From NCBI GenBank assembly GCA_036260395.1, contig DASZZY010000182.1, forward strand, positions 1 to 30,806: 30,806 bases of DNA. Reading direction: 5' to 3'. How positions within the stretch are numbered: the stretch's first letter is position 1; each line of letters opens with the position of its first letter. Source of the stretch: DASZZY01 sp036260395. Its GTDB lineage: Bacteria > Actinomycetota > UBA4738 > CALAEC01. This document shows positions 23,116 to 30,441 of this stretch, one piece after another. Below the pieces are notes generated by a model. That model made no database searches, was not told the origin of the DNA, and saw nothing but the letters and a program-made list of their open reading frames with translations. The position numbers and the translations under genes were made by a program.

Positions 23116-24729
23116 CCCGGCGGGTCCAGCCCCGCCGGCGGTTGGGCGCCGCAGCAGCACGGCCACCAGCGACCTCGCGGCGCGCTTCTCGGCGGGGGGA
23201 AGCCCGGCCGCGTACAGCGCGATGGCGTACGCGGCGGCGGCCGCGGCCCCCGTGGCCACCAGGTCGGCCTGCCAGGCGCCCCCCCGGGCCACCAGGTGGG
23301 CGGCCACTCCGGCGGCCAGGCCGGCCGCGGTCGGGACGGCCAGCCGCAGGTAGTCCCGGTCGAACGGCTGGATGCGCACGAACCGCCACACCAGCCCGAG
23401 ACGGGCCAGCTTCGACAGGGCCATGGTCACCGCGCCGGCCACGGCGGCGCCCTCCATCCCGAGGACCGGGATCAGCGCGACGGCCACGGCCACGTCGAGG
23501 GCCACCGACCCCGCGTAGACGACCAGATCCCACCCGGTGCGGCCGACCATGATCAGGACGAACCCCACCGCGCCCGTGGCCACGTTCGCCAGCTGGCCCA
23601 CGAGCAGGATCAGCAGCGCGGCCTGGCCCACGCCGAACTCCGCGCCGAACAGCCGCAGCGCGGAGCCCGGCGTGACGGCCAGCACGACGAACAGCGGCAG
23701 CGTGGCGGCCATCGTCCACCGGGTGAGCTGCTTGAAGAGCCGATCGAGCTTGTCGCGCTCGCCGCGGGCGTGGAGGTCCGCCACGAACGGGCTGAACATC
23801 AGGCTGACGGCGATGATGAACAGCAGGATGACCTGCGCGGCCCGGGCCGCCGCCGCGTAGATCCCGACCTCGGCCTGCGAGACGCCGGCCCGCCCCACGA
23901 ACTGGGCCAGGACGAACAGGTCCGTCCAGAACAGCAGTTGGGAGAACAGCGCGGCCGGGGCCCTGGGCGCCCCGTACCGCAGGAGGTCGCCGACCTCGCC
24001 GGCGGCCGGCGGCGCGTGCCCGAGCCCCCGTGTCTCCCGGCGCCACAGCCACGCGGCCCACGCCGTGGCGGCGACCCACGAGCCGGCGTAGGCCAGCGAC
24101 GTGGCGCCCACCGAGCGGGACACCGCCCAACCCACGCCGATCAGCGCCAGCCACCCCAGGGGCTGGCCGATCCAGAACACGTACAGCGTGTGCCGCATGA
24201 TCTTGAGCCCCCGCGTGGCGCCCAGGTACACCTGGACCAGCGCGGTGAACGGGATGGCCAGGGCCGCGGCCCGGAAGGCGTTGACGGCGTCGGAGCGGGC
24301 CTCGTAGCCCGAGGCGAAGGCCCGGGCCAGCGGCTCCGCCAGGACGAACACGGCGCCGCCGACCGCCACGCTCGCCACGGCGGCGATGAGCGAGGCTCGG
24401 GACACGACGGCCCGGACCCGATCCGATCGCCCCTGCCCCACGTCGATCGCCACCCGGCGGACGGCGGCCATGTCCATGCCGACCCGCGAGAAGAACCCCA
24501 GGACGAGCGCCCCCTGGGTGGCCAGCGTGACGACGCCGAAGGCCGGGGCGCCGAGGACCCTGGTGATCAGGACCTGCGTGGCGAACGTGGCCAGGATGGC
24601 GACCACCAGTCCCGCCGCGCTCTGGCCCGTCCCGGCCAGGATCGTGCGCTGGTCGCCGAACCGCTCGACCGGGAGGACCGACTCGAGCGCCCGCCGGAGC
24701 GCCCCCTGGCGCCTACTCGAGGTACCCAA
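23113..24729 (-). CDS. Wzx/MurJ-like polysaccharide flippase
   Basis: A 538-residue membrane protein with about 14 hydrophobic segments and the polysaccharide-biosynthesis (MATE-like/MOP) flippase pattern. The N-terminal part has LVVAILATFATQVLITRVLG and FGVVTLATQGALVLGFFSRVG; the middle has RYGAPRAPAALFSQLLFWTD. It would move lipid-linked oligosaccharides across the membrane. TTG 24729 is the only start consistent with the N-terminal helix and overlaps the upstream phosphodiesterase gene by 17 nt; there is no ATG or GTG nearby. With the phosphodiesterase, flippase and FN3 genes in one operon, this looks like a surface-glycan export set without the usual polymerase or glycosyltransferases in this window. 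Substrate unknown; the family call is good. Confidence 0.85.
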   Translation of the reverse strand: MGTSSRRQGALRRALESVLPVERFGDQRTILAGTGQSAAGLVVAILATFATQVLITRVLGAPAFGVVTLATQGALVLGFFSRVGMDMAAVRRVAIDVGQGRSDRVRAVVSRASLIAAVASVAVGGAVFVLAEPLARAFASGYEARSDAVNAFRAAALAIPFTALVQVYLGATRGLKIMRHTLYVFWIGQPLGWLALIGVGWAVSRSVGATSLAYAGSWVAATAWAAWLWRRETRGLGHAPPAAGEVGDLLRYGAPRAPAALFSQLLFWTDLFVLAQFVGRAGVSQAEVGIYAAAARAAQVILLFIIAVSLMFSPFVADLHARGERDKLDRLFKQLTRWTMAATLPLFVVLAVTPGSALRLFGAEFGVGQAALLILLVGQLANVATGAVGFVLIMVGRTGWDLVVYAGSVALDVAVAVALIPVLGMEGAAVAGAVTMALSKLARLGLVWRFVRIQPFDRDYLRLAVPTAAGLAAGVAAHLVARGGAWQADLVATGAAAAAAYAIALYAAGLPPAEKRAARSLVAVLLRRPTAGGAGPAG

Positions 24730-26290
24730 GGCCGCGGAGGTGCTCCTCCACCTCCAGGGCCTCGTCCGCGTCGAGGTCGGGGCCCTCCCTGCCGACCTCG
24801 CCGGACGGGGTGGCCGCCGCCGCCACCTCCGCCTCCTCGCCGACGACCGAGGACAGGACCCGGCCGTCGTGCTTGACCGAGGCGGGCACGTCGAGCGCCG
24901 CCAGGACCGTGGGCGCCATGTCGACCAGCAAGGCCGGCTCGGCGAAGGCGTCGGGGCCCACCCGGGGCCCGGCCGCGGCGATCACGCCCTCCATCCGGTG
25001 ATCGCCGGAGAGCCAGTCGGCGTCCTCCACCGCGGTGCGGGCGTGGGTCAGGCTGTAGTGGGTGGCCGGCTCCAGCAGGATGTCCGGCGCGGTCTCGGCG
25101 AACCGGCCGCGGAAGACCTCCTCTCGCTTGAGCGCCCGGGCCACCGGCTTGCGCCCGGTCTTGGGGTCCACGAACGCGGCCAAGGCGTCCATGACCTTGT
25201 CCCGGACCTGCTCGAACTCGGCGGGATCGACGATGCCGTCGGGCTCCCGTCCGGCCAGGTTGATCGAGATCCCCTCCCCGGTCGAGCGGACGGAGGTGTA
25301 GGCCACCGTCTTCTGCCAGTTGACCGACTGGGGGAGCGACACGCGTCCGTGCAGGCCGAGCTTGTCGTACACCTTCCGGGCCACGGCCCGCATCCGCCCC
25401 CACTGCATCGGCCCGAACACCGCCCGGCTCGCGGAGAACTGGAGGAAGCCCAGCTGCTCCAGGAGCCGGTCCATGTGCACCGCCCGGGTGCAGGTCTGGA
25501 ACCCGTGGTCGGAGACGAACAGGACGAGGTCGTCGTCGGTGGCCCGCTCGAGGATCCGCCCCAGCGCGTCGTCCAGCAGCCGGTAGACGTCGCGGATCTT
25601 CGGCGCCAGCGCGTCGCGGGACAGGCGCTCGTACTCCGGGCCGTCGGGGGAGACGTACTTCGCCAGGCAGTGCTGGATCCGGTCGGTGGCCACGTAGATC
25701 AGCGCCGCGAACCGCCAGTCGGTCGTGTCGAGGAGGTGGAGGTTGGCCTTCGTCCGGGCCCGGGTCAGCTCTGCGGCCTCGTCCAGGAACGGCACCGGCC
25801 GGTGCCGGAAGGTCGTCCACGACATGCCGTTGATGGGGAAGGGCGCGCCGGCCGACTCGAGCTCGGCCGCCAGGCCCTCGGGATGGGTGAACGGCCGCCA
25901 CTTGGGGAGGACGCCCCCGGCCACCAGCTTCCCCTCGATGCGCGCCGGGGGGAACGTGAGCGGGAGGTTCGTCATCACGGTCGTCATCCCCGCGGCGGTC
26001 AGGTCGGCCAACATCGTCTTCTCCCGGATCGAGTGGTAGGTGACCGGGAGCTGGCGGCGTGAGCCGAGGTTCCGCTCGAAGATGTCGTAGACGCCGTGGT
26101 TGGACGGCTCCACGCCGGTGAGGAACGACGGCCAGGCCGACCACGAGTGGTTCGGGGTCGTGGACCGGAGGACGCCCCGGGCGCCCCGCGAGATGAGCGA
26201 GGACAGGTTCGGGAGGATGCCGGCCTCCAGCATGGGGTCGAGGATCCTCCAGTCCGCGCCGTCCCAGCCCACGAGGAGCACGCGTGACAT
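24713..26290 (-). CDS. Type I phosphodiesterase / alkaline phosphatase superfamily enzyme
   Basis: A 525-residue protein of the phosphodiesterase/nucleotide pyrophosphatase branch of the alkaline phosphatase superfamily. The metal site starts at VGWDGADWRI (Asp10); TTPNHSWSAWPSFLTG (44-59) carries the nucleophile region, with Ser49 or a nearby Thr; LFVSDHGFQTC gives the Asp-His metal pair, and SGDHRMEG the later His. I see no signal peptide, so it probably works in the cytoplasm or on the inner membrane face. It may cleave phosphodiester bonds of lipid-linked glycans or nucleotide sugars; the fused context with a flippase supports this, but the substrate is unknown. ATG 26290 is preferred to the ATG at 26365: it starts the first beta strand and lies 8 nt after TAGACT (26304-26299). 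Confidence 0.87.
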   Translation of the reverse strand: MSRVLLVGWDGADWRILDPMLEAGILPNLSSLISRGARGVLRSTTPNHSWSAWPSFLTGVEPSNHGVYDIFERNLGSRRQLPVTYHSIREKTMLADLTAAGMTTVMTNLPLTFPPARIEGKLVAGGVLPKWRPFTHPEGLAAELESAGAPFPINGMSWTTFRHRPVPFLDEAAELTRARTKANLHLLDTTDWRFAALIYVATDRIQHCLAKYVSPDGPEYERLSRDALAPKIRDVYRLLDDALGRILERATDDDLVLFVSDHGFQTCTRAVHMDRLLEQLGFLQFSASRAVFGPMQWGRMRAVARKVYDKLGLHGRVSLPQSVNWQKTVAYTSVRSTGEGISINLAGREPDGIVDPAEFEQVRDKVMDALAAFVDPKTGRKPVARALKREEVFRGRFAETAPDILLEPATHYSLTHARTAVEDADWLSGDHRMEGVIAAAGPRVGPDAFAEPALLVDMAPTVLAALDVPASVKHDGRVLSSVVGEEAEVAAAATPSGEVGREGPDLDADEALEVEEHLRGLGYLE

Positions 26291-26297
26291 GGCCCGG

Positions 26298-26304
26298 TAG
26301 TCTA
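26298..26304. promoter_or_regulatory. Symmetric TAGTCTA, divergent -10
   Basis: TAGTCTA reads TAGTCT on the plus strand and TAGACT on the minus strand. On the minus side it ends 8 nt before the phosphodiesterase ATG. On the plus side it would start a transcript near 26310 that runs through the whole structured region into the mce operon. The plus-strand use is inferred. Confidence 0.45.
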
Positions 26305-26611
26305 ATCGGCCCCTCCGCCGGCCGACCAACCGCGGGGACCGGGGGCCGAAATCGGGCGTCCCCAAGGCAGGAGCCGGCCGGTGACGTGTCGAAACCCCCC
26401 TCTGTCACCTCGGGCCGCAGGCCCGCGTGCGGCCCGGGGTGCTTCCTCTTTGGGGGATGATGTCGAGGTTGACGCGCGGGACGCTCCTTCGCCCGGCGTG
26501 GCGTCCGGTGTGGCGCCGCGAGGGACGCCCGGCCGGCCGGCCCGGCGCCCGGACGGGGGGACCGTCCGCGCTCGCCGCTCGGCGGGTACGACGGGGCGTG
26601 TGAGGGGAGCC
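26305..26611 (+). other. 307-bp intergenic region: structured mce leader
   Basis: This is the only long gene-poor stretch in the window. Three hairpins are visible on the plus strand: GGGGAC (26334-26339)/GTCCCC (26358-26363); GGTGAC (26380-26385)/GTCACC (26404-26409), whose loop contains six C; and a 14-bp stem with one G-U pair, 26406-26419 with 26428-26441. The second and third share 26406-26409, so they cannot both fully form. Five G in loop 1 (26341-26345) could pair with the C run of loop 2. A short Arg-rich reading frame lies at 26457-26603. A TTGACG at 26469-26474 has no -10 partner at 17 nt. Confidence 0.5.
26457..26603 (+). CDS. Possible 48-residue Arg-rich leader ORF
   Basis: An ATG right after GGGGG (26452-26456) opens a 48-codon frame rich in Arg, Gly and Trp-Arg pairs (for example RPAWRPVWRREGRP), ending in TGA at 26601, inside the GAGGGGAG ribosome site of the ATPase gene. 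A peptide whose translation ends there could affect initiation of the next gene. Such frames arise easily in GC-rich DNA, and no family is recognised, so this is a weak call. Confidence 0.2.
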   Translation: MMSRLTRGTLLRPAWRPVWRREGRPAGRPGARTGGPSALAARRVRRGV

Positions 26612-27757
26612 ATGCCGGATCGTTCGAAGCAGGAGGGGCGCTCGCGGTCCAAGGGCGGCTCGGCACGGACGACCCGGCGCCGCCGGGGCGGCAGCCCCCG
26701 CGGCGACGCCGGCGACGCGGCCGCCCGGCAGGAGGAGAAGGCCCGCGAGGAGACCCAGGAGCTCGACCGCCGGGCGGACACCGAGGACGACGCGGAGGTC
26801 GAGGCCGAGATCGGGATCCGCGACCTGACGAAGACGTTCGGCCCCCAGACGGTGTGGGAGGGCGTCACCTGCGACATCCCCCGCGGCCGGATCACCGTCA
26901 TGCTCGGCCCCTCCGGGACCGGCAAGAGCGTCCTGCTGAAGCACCTGGTCGGCCTGCTGAAGCCCGACCGCGGGGAGATCTGGATCGGCGGCCGGAACAT
27001 CCCCGCGCTGAAGGAGCGCGAGCTGTACGAGGTCCGCCGGAAGTTCGGGGTCCTGTTCCAGGACGGCGCGCTGTTCGGCTCGATGAACGTCTACGACAAC
27101 GTGGCGTTCCCCCTCCGCGAGCACACCAAGAAGAGCGAGAAGGACATCCGCCGGATCGTCACCGAGAAGCTCGAGATGGTCGGGCTCCGGGGAGCCGAGA
27201 AGAAGCTCCCCGGCGAGATCTCCGGCGGGATGAAGAAGCGCGCCGGGCTGGCGCGGGCCCTGGTCCTCGATCCCCAGATCGTCCTCTTCGACGAGCCCGA
27301 CTCCGGCCTCGACCCGGTCCGGACCGCGTACCTGTCGGAGCTCATCCGGGACCTCAACAGCAAGCTCGGGACGTCGATGGTGGTCGTGACCCACGACATC
27401 GCCACCGCCCGGCGGGTCTCGGACTACATCGGGATGCTGGTCCGCCGCCACCTGATCCAGTTCGGGACGGCCAAGGAGATGTTCGAGTCCGACATCCCCG
27501 AGGTGAAGCAGTTCCTGGCCGGGGACACCCACGGCCCGATCGGGATGGCCGAGGAGAAGGACGAAGAGATCGCCGCCCGGTCGAGCTTCGGGATGACCGC
27601 CGAGGAGACCGAGGAGATGGAGCGCGCCGCCGGTGCGGGCGACGACCGCGAGCGGCGGGCCGAGGAGGAACCCTCCCCCCGGGCCGAGAAGGAGGCCGGG
27701 GCCAAGGTGCCCTCCGGGGACGGGCAGCAGGAGAAGGGGTCGTGGCTGTTCAGGTAG
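26612..27757 (+). CDS. Mce-transport ABC ATPase (MceG/Mkl, MlaF-like)
   Basis: A 381-residue ATPase that powers lipid import by the Mce complex. A 65-residue, highly charged N-terminal extension (Arg/Gly then Glu rich) precedes the ABC domain: Walker A GPSGTGKS (99-106), Q-loop FQDGALFGS (149-157), signature ISGGMKKR (203-210), Walker B IVLFDEP (223-229) running into DSGLDPVRTAY, the form typical of mycobacterial Mkl, and H-loop VVVTHD. The last 50 residues are Glu/Lys rich, resembling the tail that in the family can contact partners. ATG 26612 has GAGGGGAG just upstream; the frame stays open to 26381, but that part looks non-coding. It overlaps the YrbE gene by 16 nt. Unlike mycobacteria, where mceG is unlinked, it heads the operon here. 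Confidence 0.93.
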   Translation: MPDRSKQEGRSRSKGGSARTTRRRRGGSPRGDAGDAAARQEEKAREETQELDRRADTEDDAEVEAEIGIRDLTKTFGPQTVWEGVTCDIPRGRITVMLGPSGTGKSVLLKHLVGLLKPDRGEIWIGGRNIPALKERELYEVRRKFGVLFQDGALFGSMNVYDNVAFPLREHTKKSEKDIRRIVTEKLEMVGLRGAEKKLPGEISGGMKKRAGLARALVLDPQIVLFDEPDSGLDPVRTAYLSELIRDLNSKLGTSMVVVTHDIATARRVSDYIGMLVRRHLIQFGTAKEMFESDIPEVKQFLAGDTHGPIGMAEEKDEEIAARSSFGMTAEETEEMERAAGAGDDRERRAEEEPSPRAEKEAGAKVPSGDGQQEKGSWLFR

Positions 27758-28539
27758 GCCGGCCGGCCGTCGGCCGGAAGGTCTGGGGGTTCGTCGAGGA
27801 GACCGGCCGGATGTGGTCGGTCGGCCTGGAGTCGATGCGCCTGGTGTTCCGGCGGCCGTGGCCGTTCGAGGAGTTCCTGTCGCAGGTGTGGTTCATCATC
27901 AAGGTCACCACCGTCCCGGTCATCCTGATCTCGATCCCGTTCGGGATGATCATCTCCCTGCACGTCGGGTCGTTCCTGACGCAGCTCGGGTCGCAAGCCC
28001 ACATGGGCGCGGCCATGGTCCTGGCCGTGGTCCGCGAAGAGGCGCCGGTGGCCACCGCCCTGCTGATCGCCGGCGCCGGCGGATCCGCGATGTGCGCCGA
28101 CCTGGGTGCCAGGCGGATCCGCGACGAGATCGACGCCATGGAGGTGCTGGGGATCAACCCGATCCAACGGCTGATCATGCCGCGGATCCTGGCGGCCATG
28201 GTGGTGGCGATCCTCCTGGACGCGATCGTCTCCGTGGCCGGCATCGCCGGCGGCTGGTTCTTCGCGGTCATCGTGCAGGGCGGGACCACGTCGAGCTACT
28301 TCGCGTCGTTCAACGAGCTCTCGCAGATCGCCGACCTCTGGATGGCGCTGTTCAAGGCCCTGATCTTCGGGTTCGTGGGCGGGATGGTCGCCTGCTACAA
28401 GGGCTTCTACGCCAAAGGGGGGCCCAAGGGCGTCGGCGACGCGGTCAACCAGGCGGTCGTCATCACGTTCCTGGTCCTGTTCTTCCTGAACTTCCTGCTG
28501 ACCGCCACCTACTTCAACTTCGTCCCCCAGAAGCTGTAG
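27742..28539 (+). CDS. MlaE/YrbE-type permease, first copy (YrbEA)
   Basis: A 265-residue inner-membrane permease of the MlaE/YrbE family, the channel part of Mce lipid importers. It has an N-terminal interfacial helix, then about five membrane segments. Family blocks: PVILISIPFGMIISLHVG, EEAPVATALLIAGAGGSAMC, ADLGARRIRDEIDAMEVLG followed by NPIQRLIMPRILA (the EQxDA/EID segment that contacts the ATPase), and GFVGGMVACYKGF. GTG 27742 has GGAGAAGGGG 2 nt before it and overlaps the end of the ATPase gene by 16 nt. It would form a heterodimer with the next gene product. High confidence. Confidence 0.93.
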   Translation: MAVQVGRPAVGRKVWGFVEETGRMWSVGLESMRLVFRRPWPFEEFLSQVWFIIKVTTVPVILISIPFGMIISLHVGSFLTQLGSQAHMGAAMVLAVVREEAPVATALLIAGAGGSAMCADLGARRIRDEIDAMEVLGINPIQRLIMPRILAAMVVAILLDAIVSVAGIAGGWFFAVIVQGGTTSSYFASFNELSQIADLWMALFKALIFGFVGGMVACYKGFYAKGGPKGVGDAVNQAVVITFLVLFFLNFLLTATYFNFVPQKL

Positions 28540-28547
28540 GAGCGCAG

Positions 28548-29384
28548 ATGGCCGTCGCCGAAGCCGCAGGAGGAGCGGGGAAGATCCGGCGGGCGCCCTC
28601 GTACGAGGGGCTGTTCGGTCAGTTGCTGTTCTGGTGGCACGGGATCAAGGCCATGCCCCGGGCGCTTCACTACCGGAAGCAGATCGCCGCGATCACCTCG
28701 GACATCACGATCGGGGTCGGGGCGCTGGTGGTCGGCGCCGGGACGTTCTTCGTGATCTTCTCGATGGCGTTCTTCACCGGGACCCAGGTCGGCCTCCAGG
28801 GGTACCAGGGGCTCCGGTCGATCGGCGCCGAGGCCTTCACCGGGCTGGTGTCCTCGTGGGCGAACACCCGGGAGATCACGCCGCTCGTGGCGGGGGTGGC
28901 CCTGGCGGCGCAGGTCGGAACGTCGTTCACCGCAGAGATCGGCGCCCAGCGGATCTCCGAGGAGCTCGACGCCCTGGAGACCATGGCCGTGCCGGCCATG
29001 GTCTACACCGTGGCCACCCGGATCTGGGCGGCGATCATCACGATCATCCCGCTCTACCTGGCGGCGCTGTTCGCCTCGTTCATCGCCACCGAGGCCATCG
29101 TCACCAGGTTCTACTCGCTGTCCTCGGGGACCTATACCCACTACTTCCATCTGTTCCTGCCGCCCATCGATGTCGTGTACAGCCTCATCAAGGCCGTCGT
29201 GTTCGCGATGCTGATCACGCTGATCCACTGCTACTACGGCTACAACGCCTCCGGCGGGCCGGCCGGCGTGGGCGTGGCGTCGGGGCGGGCCATCCGGGCC
29301 TCGATCGTGATGGTCGTGGTCGTGAACCTGTTCCTGTCGCTGCTCATGTGGGGCGGCAACGAGACCGTGAAGATCGCCGGATGA
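28548..29384 (+). CDS. MlaE/YrbE-type permease, second copy (YrbEB)
   Basis: A 278-residue membrane permease homologous to the preceding one. Family blocks: ITIGVGALVVGAGTFFVIFS, ITPLVAGVALAAQVGTSFTA, EIGAQRISEELDALETMAVP (the helix that contacts the ATPase), VKAVVF-like VYSLIKAVVFAMLITLIH, and CYYGYNASGGPAGVG near the end. ATG 28548 has AGGAG 5 nt upstream, overlapping the previous stop region. The TGA overlaps the ATG of the first MCE gene (ATGA). Two distinct YrbE copies side by side are usual for actinobacterial mce operons. High confidence. Confidence 0.93.
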   Translation: MAVAEAAGGAGKIRRAPSYEGLFGQLLFWWHGIKAMPRALHYRKQIAAITSDITIGVGALVVGAGTFFVIFSMAFFTGTQVGLQGYQGLRSIGAEAFTGLVSSWANTREITPLVAGVALAAQVGTSFTAEIGAQRISEELDALETMAVPAMVYTVATRIWAAIITIIPLYLAALFASFIATEAIVTRFYSLSSGTYTHYFHLFLPPIDVVYSLIKAVVFAMLITLIHCYYGYNASGGPAGVGVASGRAIRASIVMVVVVNLFLSLLMWGGNETVKIAG

Positions 29385-30439
29385 ACAACCCGCTGGTGCG
29401 GCGGCTGATCGCGTTCGGGTTCATGGGCGTGCTCGGCGTGGGGCTGTACTTCGGGGTCAAGGCCAGGTACGGCTCGTACGACGAGGTCTACCACGTCTCG
29501 GCGGTCCTCCCCCGCGCCGGGCAGCTGATGCGCGTCGGCGCCGACGTCCAGGAGAACGGCGTGGTGATCGGCACGGTGACCGCGATGCGCCTCCGGGGCC
29601 GGCAGGTGGAGCTGGTCCTCGAGCTCCAGCCGCGGTACCGGGTCCCGGCGAGCGCGCGGGCGGTGATCGAGCTGAAGACGCTGCTCGGCGACAAGTTCGT
29701 CGACCTGCGGTTCGACGAGTACGCGCCTCCGTTCCTCGAGGACGGCGACCGCATCCAGGGCGACGTCGGGCCCGAGCTGGAGGACGTGCTCCAGGTCGGC
29801 GTCGACGTCTTCGGCGCCATCGAGGCGGACGACCTGGCGACGATCGTCGGGGAGCTGGCCCGGGGGGCGCGCGGCCACGGGGACGACGTGGCCCGGGGGT
29901 TGGAGACGGGCGCCGAGCTGTCCACGATCTTCCGCGAGACCCTGGATCCCCAGCTGCGCTCGCTCCGCGACTTCCGCATCCTCTTCGAGGCGCTCGACGA
30001 CCGCGCCGACGACCTGAACGCCCTGGCGGATGCGGTCAACGAGGGCGTCCCGGTGTACGCCTCGGAGCGCGCCCAGCAGGACCTCCGGCGGGTGCTGGAC
30101 GCGCTGGTCCCGTTCGCCCATCACCTGGCCGACCTGCTGATCTTCGAGCGCGACGACTGGGACCGGATGATGGACCGGGGCGACGTGGTGCTCCAGACCA
30201 TCGCCGAGCGCCCCGGCGACCTCCACGACCTGGTCCACGGGCTGTACCGGTACGTGTTCAAGCTCGGGCAGGAGCCGCCCTTCCTCGATGACAGGACCGC
30301 GGCCGCCCCCTTCGCCAACTTCATCGGCGGCGAGGAGGAGGGCGGCGAGGCCGAGTTCGCCGCGGCGATCCGGGCGTTCTGCGCGGAGCTTCCGCCCGGG
30401 ACGGCGGACGACATCCTGGCGTGCGAGGCCGCCGGCTGA
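29381..30439 (+). CDS. MCE-domain lipid-transport protein, first of the operon
   Basis: A 352-residue extracytoplasmic protein anchored by one N-terminal segment (about 8-26, LIAFGFMGVLGVGLYFGV). The MCE/MlaD beta-barrel domain at about 37-125 shows VGADVQENGVVIGTVTAM, VELVLELQPRYRVP and VIELKTLLGDKFVDLRF, the pattern that forms hexameric lipid-binding rings. The remaining 220 residues are mainly helical, with long charged stretches (GARGHGDDVARGLETGAELS), as in the tunnel-forming helical part of mycobacterial Mce proteins. It ends with a FCAELP...LACEAAG segment containing two Cys. ATG 29381 overlaps the permease stop. It is the first of usually six MCE genes; the rest lie beyond the window. 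Confidence 0.92.
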   Translation: MNNPLVRRLIAFGFMGVLGVGLYFGVKARYGSYDEVYHVSAVLPRAGQLMRVGADVQENGVVIGTVTAMRLRGRQVELVLELQPRYRVPASARAVIELKTLLGDKFVDLRFDEYAPPFLEDGDRIQGDVGPELEDVLQVGVDVFGAIEADDLATIVGELARGARGHGDDVARGLETGAELSTIFRETLDPQLRSLRDFRILFEALDDRADDLNALADAVNEGVPVYASERAQQDLRRVLDALVPFAHHLADLLIFERDDWDRMMDRGDVVLQTIAERPGDLHDLVHGLYRYVFKLGQEPPFLDDRTAAAPFANFIGGEEEGGEAEFAAAIRAFCAELPPGTADDILACEAAG

Positions 30440-30441
30440 CC

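Noticed and set aside
22726..24876. A 716-codon plus-strand frame opposite the flippase and FN3 genes
   Set aside because: Same shadow composition; the minus strand has a signal peptide, membrane helices and tight gene junctions.
26380..26441. Actinobacterial 6C RNA (C6 loops)
   Set aside because: Only one of the two hairpins has a run of six C in its loop, and the surroundings differ from what I remember of that family. I leave it unassigned.
26381..26611. N-terminal extension of the ATPase to 26381
   Set aside because: Composition is unlike the protein, the region folds into strong hairpins, and ATG 26612 has a strong ribosome site.
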